Of a stretch of 64,000 nucleotides of DNA, positions 25,801 to 37,700 are shown piece by piece. The stretch is from positions 45,758,965 to 45,822,964 of the forward strand of contig OU015530.1 in NCBI GenBank assembly GCA_907165065.1. Reading direction: 5' to 3'. A model generated the notes under the pieces. It searched no databases, was not told where the DNA came from, and worked only from the letters and a program-made list of their open reading frames with translations. Positions within the stretch are counted from its first letter, which is position 1, and each line of letters opens with the position of its first letter. Made by a program: the position numbers and the translations under genes. Source of the DNA: Caprimulgus europaeus. Taxonomy: Eukaryota > Chordata > Aves > Caprimulgiformes > Caprimulgidae.

Positions 25801-28635
25801 TGAGAATTCAAGCTTCCAAGCCAAAGCTTTACACCCATCAGCTAGATCCACTTGAGGGTAGACCTCACTCGCTACCAGTCTTCCTTACTTCATCCCGGCT
25901 CTGCTTTTTTCTTCATTCTTGTTATGACTTTACTGATGAGTCTCTTTATAACTAGCTCTTCTAAGTAGTATGCAGGGTAAATTGTGAAGTATCCCCCATT
26001 ATACTGCTCTAAAGAGAGGTAGGTAGTGTTGATGCACTCATGATAGTTTAGTACATTTTCCTTCACTTTCAGCCCCTGTACTTTCCTAGGAGTGAAGGAA
26101 GAAGAGTTGTGTCCTCCATATGTTCCTAGGTTGGTTGGTGACTGCTCCTTGCAGATCCCCATATTCTCTGGCTGCCATTTTAGAAATTTCCCCTTGTGGT
26201 TTCTATTGTAGGAGAAAACTGTTGCAAAGGGTTTAGAGAAGGGTATGTGTGGGATAGTAAGAAGGGGAGAATAAACTGGTTTCCTTATCTTAGAAAGAAC
26301 AGGTCAGGTGCAGTGAAGCAATAGGTTGTGATTTTCAAAATGAAAGTATAGAAGGGTGTAGTCCTTTTCTGTGCCTTGAAGCTCCAGAGAAATTCTATCT
26401 TGCCAAAGCATGGTACTCTCAGTTGTGCCTACACAGCATGACTGAGCCCTGAGATTCAAAGTTGCTCTAAGCAGGGAGTCTGTCCTTGTTTGATAAATTC
26501 AATGTTGTGCCCACTGTATTCTTCCATAAATAACTGACCAAGTTTTAAAAGGGAAATACTTTGTGAATCAGAAAAAAAAAAAAAAAAACAAACCCAAACA
26601 AAAAAAAACTCAGCAAGAAACAAGGAGGAGTTTAGACTGGAAGTCTGCACAGCTAGGATTTATGAAATGCAGTTAATAACACTACTTCATGTACAAACAT
26701 GTTGACTGACTGGCCTCCCTGAATCTAATACTCTGTTTATATCAGGCACTACTGTTCTTGAGGGGCTGGGGAGAATGACTTTCTGCAGTCAGTGTGAAAA
26801 TTAAAACATGCCAAATAATTAAAGTAATGATGCAAAGAGTTGGGGATGCATTGTAAAATTTCATATTAAATCATAGTCAAAAGTGCCTCTTGGCCTGACC
26901 TACTAATGTTTTCTGCAACTGTAAAATTTGGCTGCAATTGTGCAATACAATACTGGTGAGAAAACACAACGATTATTACCATGCTCTCTTAAAAGACAAA
27001 TCCTAGAGCTGGACAACCAAGGTATATAAAGCAACAGTAATTGATTTTCCTAACCAGAAAAGAAACACACAAGTACAGAAAAAAACCCCCTCCCAGATCC
27101 CTATGATTATGACAAGGAGAAAGATGTGTTTATGTAAATGGTGGAAAAATCCTAAAATGTTTCACATGGCAAATGTCCAAAGGAGGAGGGTCTAGAAAAC
27201 ATTTTTCTTTGTCTGCCTCTTGGCAGCAGGCTTGTTGGCTTTAGTTTTGCACCATGGAGATTATACTTCTTCATTTTAGGGGATGCCACAAGGAAAACCT
27301 GCCGATAAAAACAAATTCCAACCTCATCCTCTTGATATACCTCACAAGAAGCACACAAATTAGTTACTCACAGTAATGAGTTCAAGGTCCCCAAGGTCCT
27401 TGTGACCTTTCTGTCCCCTTTCTCTGGCCTCTCCTATGGTTCAGACAGCTAGAGTCCAAGTTTTGTCCCCTCCCTCATCCACTCTTTTTGTAACACATGA
27501 AAAAGTTGCCCAAAAAATTACTGTTTTGTTTCCTCCCCAAACCAGTGACCTTCTAAAATGGACTTAAGAATATAGAAAGCTTGCCTGCTGCTGATATTTT
27601 TTTGTCTTTTCTAGGCCTGTGAATGTGCATATAAAAGCATACATGGCTATTTCTGGATGACAGAAAAGTTTTCAGGAAGAGCTTGGTACTTGAAGAAGAA
27701 ATGGTCTACAGCTATACTCCCTCCATCGCCTCTTCTCTGTTTTGCCTGCAATGACTGTGTTACTGTGTCAGTAAATCTAGACAGCTGATGTAAGTAAAAA
27801 AAAAAATAAATAAAAAAGCTGTTTTTCTTTTTCTGATGAAGTTGAGTAAATTAAAGTTTGTGCTTTACTGAACCATTCAAAGTTACAGAAGTCTTTGAGA
27901 TCTTGTTTGTGTGATTGCTGTCTAAAGGCTGTCCCTCTTAAATCTGTTTTTTGCCTTAAACATGCTAACATTTTGAAGAAAAATACTTGCTTATTATCGT
28001 AAAGATACATCCTCTTGAGTGCAGAAGTGCTTGTCAAACTCCCAATAATACACTGTGATATACCTTTTTATCTATACTTACTTCATCAGTATATGACATA
28101 ATTGAAACATAGATTTGATATTTGATAGTGGTTGTGGAAAGACAAGTGAACCTGCTATGAAATACTGTATCAGCTAAATACAGTGTGCCAAAAATGATGA
28201 AATTTTGTATAGCTAGGTATTGGTTGCATAAACACTGAAAGATGCAACTACTGAATCTCTTTCCTGGTTTACTCTGCAACTCTCATTTGCATAAATAATA
28301 ATTGCTGATATGAACTCTCTTTCCAGATCTACCAGGAATTTGATATGAAAGTTTCTGTAATGACCTGATAATGGCGGACTTAGCAGAACAGTATAAACTG
28401 AAGTAATGGAATCATCAGCATTTTATTTTTATATTATTATTAAGATTGATTAGAAGAGGGATGTGCTTTTTGTTATTCACATACACTATGTGCACAGACC
28501 AATATTTATTCTTTTTAGTGTATATACTGGGTAGCAGAATGGTCTAATGACACAACCAACCAGACTTAAATTTATCTTATAAGAATAGAAAGGGACTTTG
28601 AGGAAAAAAAAATGAAAGGCCAAAGATGTTGTAGA
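22819..28635. other. Unique AT-rich DNA, no gene recognised
   Basis: No exon or identifiable transposon. A near-palindrome of T and A runs flanked by ATAT lies at 22871-22891 beside the CR1 end. Homopolymer runs occur at 23081-23094 (T) and 26572-26588 (17 A). Frames reach 90 codons (minus 25890-26162) and 86 codons (minus 27777-28037), without recognisable domains. Confidence 0.5.
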
Positions 28636-28991
28636 TGGTCACATTCAGAGAGTAGTGGTCAATGGCTCAGTGCCCAGATAGAAACAAATGATGAGTGGTG
28701 TCCCTCAGGGGTCTGTACTGGGGCCAGTACTGTTTACTATCTCCATCAACTATGGAGGTGATGGGATTGAGTGCACCCTCAGAAAGTTTGCAGATGACAC
28801 CAAGCTGAGTGGTGTTGTTGACATGCCTGAGAGTCAGGATGCCATCTAGAGAGACCTCAACAAGCTTGAGAAGTGGTCCCATGTGTACCTTGTGAGGTTC
28901 AACAAGGCCAAGTGCAAGGTCCTGTGTGTATGTTTGGGCAATCCTCGGTATTAATACAGGCTGGGGGATGATGGGATTGAGAGCAGCCCTG
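28636..28991 (+). mobile_element. CR1 LINE fragment, truncated at both ends
   Basis: The only plus-strand CR1 here. It encodes the RT palm: [15 protein letters not shown], then an intact FADD catalytic loop ([10 protein letters not shown]), then a damaged helix and the FNKAKCKVL motif. A stop codon (TAG, 28847-28849) breaks it where an aligned CR1 has an ordinary codon. Similarity ends near 28991 at GAGAGCAGCCCTG without any CR1 3' terminus, so the 3' end was lost by deletion rather than by truncated insertion. The left boundary is approximate. Confidence 0.9.
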
Positions 28992-29263
28992 TGTTTTTTT
29001 ACAATGCCTGTGCTGGGCACAGTTTTGGTTTCCATTAAAAAGGCTGCCTTTAAAATCTCTTTCCAATGTCTCTGTCACAGCTGATGCAGCACCTTTGCAC
29101 CTCTGTGCTTAGAAGTTGAGGATGATCCATTATTCCACCCATTCCATTAATTCCCTCAGCTCCAGTTAACTTGGTGAGCTACTTGGTGATAACACCTCAT
29201 GCTTGTTGGCATGTTTTGGAGTCAAAACATTGAAATAGGTCAGTGCTTTATTATGGACTGTTT

Positions 29264-29268
29264 CAAGC
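29264..29268 (+). repeat. Target site duplication, left copy
   Basis: CAAGC immediately before the LTR's TG, matching the five bases directly after its CA. Confidence 0.9.
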
Positions 29269-29426
29269 TGTATTGGGTTTGCGTGGCAAGGTTTTTGGTA
29301 GCAGTGGGGGAGGGGACATGGGGTGGCTTCTGTGAGAGAAGCTGCCAGAAGTTTCCCCCATGTCCGACCCGACACAGCCAATGCCAGCTGGCTACAAGAA
29401 GGGACCCGCCGCTGGCCAAGGCCGAG

Positions 29427-29460
29427 CCAATCAGTAACGCCTCTGTGATAACATAATTAA
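29427..29460 (+). promoter_or_regulatory. LTR promoter motifs (CCAAT, TATA-like)
   Basis: CCAAT at 29427-29431 is followed by the TATA-like ATAATTAA at 29453-29460. A second CCAAT lies at 29378-29382. The spacing is short but the arrangement is typical of a U3 promoter, and it places transcription start near 29485. Activity cannot be judged from sequence. Confidence 0.5.
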
Positions 29461-29710
29461 GAAAAAAAAAGGAAGGGAGAAAAAAAAGCTGCACACTTTG
29501 CAGCTGGAGAGAGGAGTGAGAAGATGTAAGAGAAAACAACTTCGCAGACACCAAGGTCAGTGAAGAAGGAGGGGGGAGGATGGGCTCCAGGCGCCGGAGC
29601 AGCGATTCCCCTGCAGCCTGTTGGTGAAGACCAGGGTGAAGCGGGCTGTCCCCCTGCAGCCCCTGGAGGTCCATGGTGGTGCAGATGACCACCTGTAGCC
29701 CGTGGAGGAC

Positions 29711-30020
29711 CCCACGCCGGAGCAGGTGGATGCCGAAGGAGGCTGTGACCCCGCGGGAAGCCCGCGCTGGAGCAGGTTCCTGTCAGGACCTGTAGCCCGT
29801 GGAGAGAGGAGCCCACGCCGGAGCAGGTTTGCTGGCAGGACTTGTGACCCCGTGGGGGACCCGCGCTGGAGCAGTCCCTTCCTGAAGGACTGCACCCCAT
29901 GGAATGGACCCATGCCAAAGCAGTTCGTGAGGAACTGTTGGTCATGGGAAGGACTCACGTTGGAGCAGTTGGTGGAGGACTGTCTCCCGTGAGAGGGACC
30001 CCACGCTGGTGCGGGGGAAG
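29711..30020 (+). repeat. LTR-internal tandem array, seven ~48-bp units
   Basis: The unit begins with a variant of CCCACGCCGGAGCAG and ends near a GTGGAGGAC-type segment. Units start at 29711, 29761, 29812, 29860, 29909, 29954 and 30000, giving periods of 50, 51, 48, 49, 45 and 46 bases. The copies alternate between CCACGCCGG and CCGCGCTGG in the first four, which hints at growth by duplication of a two-unit block. Because the array is GC-rich, open frames of about 80-160 codons appear on both strands across it. They are by-products of the repeat. Confidence 0.85.
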
Positions 30021-30219
30021 GAGACCTCCCCCTGAGGAGGAAGCAGCGGCAGAAACACCGTGTGATGAACTGACCCTAACCCCATTCCCTGTCCCCCTGT
30101 GCCGCTGGGGGGAGGAGGTGGAAAATCGGGAAAGAGATTAAGCCCGGGAAGAAGGGAGGGATGGGGGAGGTGTTTTAAGATTTGGTTTTACTTCTCATTC
30201 TCCTCTAATTTTGATTTGT

Positions 30220-30225
30220 AATAAA
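30220..30225 (+). terminator. LTR polyadenylation signal
   Basis: AATAAA about 195 bases before the LTR end, followed at 30234 by a run of T residues and GT-rich sequence, as expected for an R/U5 boundary. Confidence 0.7.
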
Positions 30226-30419
30226 GTAAATTTGTTTTTTTTTCCCCCAAGTCGAGTCTGTTTTGCCCGTGCCAGTAATTGCTGAGTGATCTCTCTCCGT
30301 CCTTATCTCCACCCACGAGCTTTTCGTTATAATTTTCTCCCCCTGCCCATTTGAGGAGGGGGAGTGATAGAGTGGGCTTTGGTGGGCATCCGGTCTCTAG
30401 CCAGGGTCAACCCACCACA

Positions 30420-30424
30420 CAAGC
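30420..30424 (+). repeat. Target site duplication, right copy
   Basis: CAAGC immediately after the LTR's terminal CA, identical to the left copy. Identity of both copies indicates the LTR boundaries are intact. Confidence 0.9.
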
Positions 30425-33126
30425 TAAGAAATATCTCATTAGTAGTTAATGTTCATTAGCAGGAGTAAACCAGAGAAAGTAGTTCCTGAGTGCTGAGTTG
30501 AGGGGCAGTCAATGATTTAGCTGGATGCATGTCAGCAAATGTTACTGCTGCATATCAAAAAGTGACTGTAGCCAAAAAGTCTTAGAGTAAAAGTTTGAAA
30601 TTCACTGGAAGACAGTAAGAGATTAGTTTTTCTATTTTTCTATTGGGAAAAAGATACTAAATGTTATATAAAAGTCAAAATCTTGCAAATCAATAGTTAA
30701 CTTTTAAGCCAGTGGACACATAGGGAAAAGCCAGTGGACAAATAATTAAAAAATGATCATGCCCACTATGAAGAGATAAGTGATCTGGCTTTACCAGGTT
30801 CAAGGAGACATATAATTTAACTAGCAAAGAACAAGCAAGGTGAATCGGCCCTTTTGCAACTTAAATAGAACATCAACCTTATCCATCTGATTGTCATTCT
30901 GGAGAGTCGCAGATTCCTCCAAGTTAATAAGCAAAACATAACGATTTATGTAGTAGATCTACACAAAATCCAATGTTCACTTTTTAGCTTCACAAGAAAG
31001 AAGGATGGAACCTGTGAGGAACCAGGAAAAGTCCCAGTGCAATCAAGGACCTTGCATCAATGCAACACTGATGGAGGAATTCAGTTAGATATGAGTGAAA
31101 AAGGCAATTGTTTTTCACACAGGCATGATCCAAAGTATCCATCATGCTTTACTGACATCCTCAATTTACTGCATTTTGTGCTGTTTTCATTTTGGTTTTC
31201 AGTCTTCCCATTGTGATCTGAATCACTTACAGACATTTGGAAAATCTAAATGGGACACAAGAAGTGTTGGTCATCTGTTTTAGAGTACATCTCCCATTCA
31301 AACCAGAGATCAGTTCTTTCTGCTACTGCAGACTTCCTTTGTAGAAGCAAAAAACTCACCTTGACTCCTTCTGCCTCAGGTTCCCCCACTGAAGCTGGAG
31401 GCTCTATTGCATGTCTGGCGTATGAGGCAATTAATGGCATTAGATTGCAAATACTGTCAGTTACTGAATGCTGTAGCAAAGAGGATTTAAGACATAGAGA
31501 CTACATCACATCAGCAAGGTATTTTTTGTTAGAAGGTATGAAATTTGAAACCAGATCACAGTTTTGGGGCAAATCTGCATGGTCATATAGGTACAGAGAA
31601 GCTCCTTTTCTCACATTTGAGTTTGGCCAGATATTTTTTAGCTCTAGTACAAGATGTGAACATGTCTTAGAGATATGTTCTTCAGAAAGACAGAAGTGAG
31701 GGGCACAGCTAGCATGCTGTAACTCCTCAGGGTGCAAAGAGGCTGGCTTTTTTCTTTCTGCATGTATTCACATGTGCATCTGATAATCTAACTGTCCTCA
31801 TCCATCACATATGTAAAACTTGTGCTTATTTTGGCATGGTAGATTCCATTCTGCCATGGTGGTGGAACTTCTAGAAGTTAAATCTTAAAATGTTTTCTAT
31901 TAAATATCTGTGATTCTTTTGAAGAAGCAGGGTTAGATTCTCAATGATAGGAAAGGGGCTACTCGTTTTCCTCTCAGAAGCAGGATTCTGATGAGCAGTT
32001 GTGTTTGGGGTCATGGGTAATGCTCTTCATAGAATAATGGCAAGATATCTGCTACCTCATGAAAAACTAGGTGTACAGTGTACAGACTGGTACTGGCTCA
32101 GTAAATTCCAGCCTAGTGTATATCAGAAAAGAGGAAAGGACAGATCTCAGCAGGATTTCTGTAATTTAGCCAGGTTTCATTAAATTAATTGATGGATAAC
32201 TTCTAAGTGATCAATTTAGCCAGTTTGTTAAAAGAAATTCATTACCACAGGAAAGTGTATAATGTCAAAATTTCTACAGGCAATTTAGGAGAAATTCTTT
32301 ACAACTGTGCAGTCATGCACAGATCAGTGTCCTTGCAAAGAGCCAAACTGTGTCATGCAAGGGAGTCACCAACTGAGCAGTGGAAAGTTTTTCTGACACT
32401 GCAGTCAATTGCTTTCCAGCTGGAGCACAAAAGGGAAAGTCAACCTGTTACTGCTTATGACTGCTGATCAGGATTCGCCTGGAGAGGTATGACTGCATGT
32501 TTTCCTGGACTCCTGAGTGAGCTTAAAAATTTATTTCATACATAGATTCTTCCTGGGATGTCCAGGCTAACTAATGTTCATAGAAGTCTTCTGCTTTAAA
32601 TCCTTTCCTAATGAATTTAAGCTATCAGAAAAGGAATGTAGTCATGATAGAACATGGATTTGTTATTCCGTGATTTTTTTCACAGAAGAAATATATTTTT
32701 ATAACATTGTTCTTTGACTTATCACTCCTCCAAAGTGCATGTAGAAAGAGGAAAAAAAGGCTTAGTCTTTTAAAACGTTGATCAGTCTTTCCCCTGTGAA
32801 GTAGATGAAGCTATCTGTTTGAATAAGGGCTACTTCTCAGGTCTACTCCTGTACATGTATTTTCTTTGTCTTAGCAGTTGGACTGCAAACTAATGGCGAC
32901 TTCTTGAGTAAAAGGCTTTTAAGGATTGAAATTTATCACGGCACACAAAAGATCAGTTACTACTGCTAAGGTTTCCAAACAAAGAAACCATTTTACTTGC
33001 CTCCATTTTCCAGCATTGACTATGCATTGTTTCCTAATATTAACTTGTTCTAGGAAGCAGTGTTTCTTGCCTGAAAGCAAGCCTTAGTCTGTTTCTAGGG
33101 TTACCAGAGGAATATTTTTAAAAAAG

Positions 33127-33158
<32 letters not shown>

Positions 33159-33160
33159 AC
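33127..33160. repeat. (CAAAA)n microsatellite
   Basis: About six CAAAA units followed by CAAACCC. It is a simple A-rich repeat that does not sit at the end of any recognisable retroelement. Confidence 0.9.
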
Positions 33161-34699
33161 AAACCCAACCCCATAGCACACAGCAGACCAGACCAATATT
33201 CAAAAGTTTCCAGGTCTGTTTTGCAATACAGAACCCAAGGGTTTTTGATAGGGCCTAAATTTGGCAAAATAAGCTTTCCCATCCCTCCCTAACTTTATTT
33301 TTCTGTCCTCTAACTATTTTTAATCCAAGTTTCCCTCTGTCTCTGTGGATATAGAGAAAAGAGCTATGGATAAGAATCTGAGAATAGGATAAGAAAAGTA
33401 AAACTTCCTGTAAAAAATTAATGTTATTATACTGAAAACAAAACTAGGGACATAACACTAGAAATGAGTAGATATCAGCACAGATATATAGGCACTATAT
33501 AAGCCATTAATTCATGTTAGTGAATAGGTAGAACATGTTGTCTAATTCACAGATGAAACAAGAGCCTGTGACTTCATTTGCATTTCTTTAGTGCATGTGA
33601 TTTTTTGCTGCCATGCATTAGTTCATCAGGAAATGGGTAAGGATCTTAGTCCAATGTAGAAGTAATAAAGCTGATGTCAGCTATCTCAGGTAGCTTCATC
33701 TACAGGTGTTCACGACAGTGAATTTTTTAGATCTCATTTCAGATAATCAGATACTATCTGATTCAAACCAAGTGTATGAAGCTGCTGAAGGCAGCTACTT
33801 CATTGCTTTTAAGAACTTAGATGCAAAAGTCATGCACATAGGCTTCCCCATTCCCTGTGACAGCAATGAAAAGCAGTAAGAAGCAGTTCAGTACACACAG
33901 ATATTTAAATTAGGTACATAATTAATGTCTAATTTAAACAACTTTGTTGTAATTCCTGGAGGCAGCCACCTGTCTTCCATTATCTTAAAGGAAGACTAAG
34001 GCACTGAATCTTTTCATTAAGGTGTAAAAAATGAAATTAGGATGAATAGTCCTCTTTTGCAGTAGATTAGTACTTTGGAAATGTGTATTTTGGTGAGTAC
34101 TATGGCTTCCTACACTACTGTAGCATTCAATCTACTATGCGGTAAATGTTGGTTTATTTAAAAAGATTGTATTTTTTTAAAATAACATCATTATTGGCAC
34201 TGGCATTTAAAAAATCCAAGTCTCATGAGATGATAAAAAAGTTGAATATCAGAGTAGATGGACACTTGCATAATGTTTCTTTGTCCATTCATTCGACTTG
34301 AACATAAAATGTACAGAATATCTGCAAGGCCTTAGGCTCTTTCATGTGGTTCTAAATGCAAATTAAGATTAAAATCTTTGTGTGCTATCTTTTTATTTTA
34401 TTGAAAAGGTACATTCTGCATTCATAGCAAAAGGAATAGTTTTCAAAATAAAGTTGGAGAAGTACTTGGTTTCTTCTTAGCAGTATGCTGATACTGTGTT
34501 TTCCACATTATTTCTACCAATGTTCGCAAACATTAAATGGAAGAAATACATGTATTTATTGTATGAATTTTATTTACTACCTGAAAAGATTTTAGACTTC
34601 AAAAGAAATGTTTTCAATAACTTTCACCTTCACACAAATTTTGAAATAGTTTCAACTTACATTGTAGATTTATTTTAAAATTTCTGCTGACATTATGGC

Positions 34700-34719
34700 T
34701 TTTATTTATTTATTTATTT
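34700..34719. repeat. (TTTA)n microsatellite
   Basis: Five TTTA units followed by a run of T and C. Confidence 0.85.
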
Positions 34720-37700
34720 TCCCCCCACTGAAAGATATGCAGGAAATCCAGCACTACTCCATATCTCTGTAGGATTGTTGCTTGACTGGAGTCAAGTCTC
34801 CAGCTGCTGTGAGATTTGATAACACCCTGGTTATGATATGATCAGATAGAAAACCTTCTGGACAGCTGGAACAATTTTTACACTAATGTTGTAATTAGAT
34901 ACATAGAATTGTCTTGGTACAGAAAATTACTTAAGACTCAGACAAGATACAATGTACCACTTACTAACCAAAGGTCAAATGACTTGTTTCCAAATCTGCC
35001 AGCCTGTTCTTTAGAAGAATCTACTTCATAATAGACAACTTAAGATATTGTTTTCTTTTTCTGAAAACAGATATAAATATTTCACAAGAAAGTGCATGTA
35101 GAAACATAAGTTTGTGTCCAAAAATATTAAAAGGACATCTACATGTTTGGAATGATCATACCCATTTCATATCCAAACTCACTCATTCACGCCATAAGCT
35201 CCATATCAAGTGAGTACAGGATATGGTCATTGCAAATATGCTATGCTTCCCAAAGACTGCCGTTTGTCTAATTTGGTTCTTTAGTTATTGTATTATTGAT
35301 GGTTTTTCATATACCCTTGATAAAAGTGTATTGATTCAGACTGATTAAAAGTGCCATTTGGAATGTGAATTCTTTCAAAACCAAAATGGTCTTACATAGC
35401 ACTATTATTGACAAAAACTTAATTTGGCACACAGATAAAAGATTGAATCAGAAGTCCTTGAATGATTTGAAAAACTGAAGCTGTAAAACTTGGAAAAGTT
35501 GTAAATTTTTTAGGAATTAAATCTATAAGTGCTTGATAAAAGAGTGTGATCTAAAACTGTTCTAAATTCAGAAGAACAGAGCTGCCTATGATGTTAGCCT
35601 GAGTTTTTAACAGCTACACTAATCAGAAAGGAAGCTATTCAAGCTTTTTATGCACTGCAGTATTATTTTTACTTCGTCAATAGCTACTTGAATGAATGTG
35701 AAATGAGTTAAAGTGATTTGGCTGGGATTCAGTAATACATGGGAAATACTTTAGATGCAGTCAAGAAGGCTGCAATCAAAACTAATCCAAGTAAAATAAA
35801 TACCCATCCCCCCCAAGGCACAGAAAATGTAGTAGAATAGTGAAGAAAAATGAGAGTGCAAAAGATTAACAGGGGGCCCTTGAACTAGACAGCTAATTTC
35901 TTTGTACAAGGTGTTGTACTCAGACTGCTGAGTGAAGACTAAAATGTAGCAGCATTTTAAAATTTAACTTTATTTCTCTCTGTATAGAGAAAAAACAACT
36001 CTCTCCAAGTTAATCTATTTTCTGGAGAATAGAGAACAGGGAGATAGAAGTGAAAGTTGTTGATTTCACAGAAGACAAATCAAAGAATGGCACCAAGAGA
36101 GGTGATTAATTATGTTTAGAAGGTAGGTAGATATATTTCTGAAGGATTGCACTGAGGAACAGTGAAATGACAATCATAAGTGTATAAAATTCAGAAAACC
36201 TTTGCCAGATATCCTTTCTTCTACATTGCACATAGCCTGCTGAATTTGTCACATTGTTCCTAATATGATGAGCAGCATTTGGGGTTTGAGGAGGTTCATT
36301 AAGTCTCCATCAATTCCTCATCAACCTCTTAAATCCACTCTATTGCCCGCATTGTGTCCTATCAGTAAGATCATGACAGATTCCTGAGTAAACCCTGCCT
36401 TATTTGTGCTTCTCAATGCCATAGAAAACGCTTCTGAGAGACTGACTGACTGGGAAGAGATGGTGCCCCTGGACATTACAGGGAGAGCTTCTATATGGAT
36501 ATGAATCTGGACATCCTGGGTGAAAAACTCTGTGCCATAAAACCCAAGTATCATAGTTTGATATCTGACAGCTGCAGAATGTCCCAGCATCTTTTTCTTC
36601 TCCCAATTTACCAGCTGCCCAACTAAAAATGGAAATTATTTTTGTTCCCCAAAGACGAACTGATTGACAGGCAATGACGGAAGGAGTAGCTGGGCCCCAC
36701 TGTTACTGTGGCATCTCTAAAGCAATGAGAAGGAAAGTGCTGAGATCACAGGGATACTCCCTCTGTTGGGATCAGGGAGATTTCTTTTACTGGAAAGGTT
36801 GAGCTATGCATACCCAGGCATGGAAGAGACCTGGGCTGTGATTTTTACTGAAATTAAACATGAAATTCACTACCCCAAAAGGTATATATGTCTTCTGATT
36901 TGTAATTCAGAGATATATGATATAGTGGATTATATATTTTTATCATATAGCAAACAATCAGATATCTCTTTAAAACACTGTATGTGTATAATAGTTTCAG
37001 GAGGGTAAAAATATAAACTTGCTGGAGTTTCTGATTTCCCTAGGTAATAAAGTTATTCAGAGAAAATTAGTTGACAGCTACACCCACTCACAGTCATCAA
37101 TTCTGCAAGGGCTGGTATGGAAGTTTAAAATGCCAGTGTTCATCTCTTTCTCTCCCCTAAGTCTTCATTATAATGTATCTCACTATTTTTTAGAAACTTC
37201 CAGTCTACTTTTTGGCAGATGTGACAGGCAGCTGTAACATTGATACCATCAGTGCTGTTCATCCTACTTCTTCTTTTCACAATGATTCTTAGCACATATT
37301 AATTAACAGAAATAGGAAAGGTGCAGTCAATTTATTTAATGCAGTTAATTATAAAGAACTTGAAAACTGCTATCAGATAAAATTTAGCTCACACATTTGC
37401 AATTCTACGAATTTCAATGAAAATCTTTTATTTTTTTAACATAAATGTGTGTCTCAAAGTTTTCTTTCATTAAAAAAATATTTTAGGGCACATAGGAGGG
37501 AAACTTGAAAAAATCTTATATAGCTTGGCAAAATATAAAGACATCCTGTAAATGTAGGGCTTATGTTTTTCAAAGCTCAGTGTTAGGCATGGGGAGGAGC
37601 AAGAAGGGAGGAAGGGCTTTGAATGCTTGTAAGAACTGGGTTGCCTTTTCCTTACTTACTTATTCATAATTATTAGTAACTTTTAAAACTATGATTTATA

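Larger units (their letters stand above)
29269..30419 (+). mobile_element. Solo LTR of an endogenous retrovirus (ERVL-like)
   Basis: A complete 1,151-bp LTR with TG at 29269-29270 and CA at 30418-30419. The terminal bases are near inverted (TGTATTGGG against CCCACCACA). It is flanked by CAAGC on both sides (29264-29268 and 30420-30424). A 5-bp duplication fits ERVL-type integrases. The inferred order is U3 with CCAAT boxes (29378, 29427) and a TATA-like ATAATTAA (29453), a long transcribed part with a tandem array, AATAAA at 30220-30225, then U5. No gag, pol or env lies next to it, so the provirus was removed by LTR-LTR recombination. I recognise the sequence as a widespread avian LTR type but do not assign a subfamily name. 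Confidence 0.9.

Noticed and set aside
29240-30141. Several 80-162 codon frames on both strands
   Set aside because: All sit in the solo LTR and its tandem array. Their repeated residues follow the 48-base repeat, and LTRs of this type are noncoding.
31250-31699. 149-codon plus-strand frame
   Set aside because: No recognised domain, no supported splice sites or promoter, and overlapping frames on the other strand. Chance length is plausible in 64 kb.
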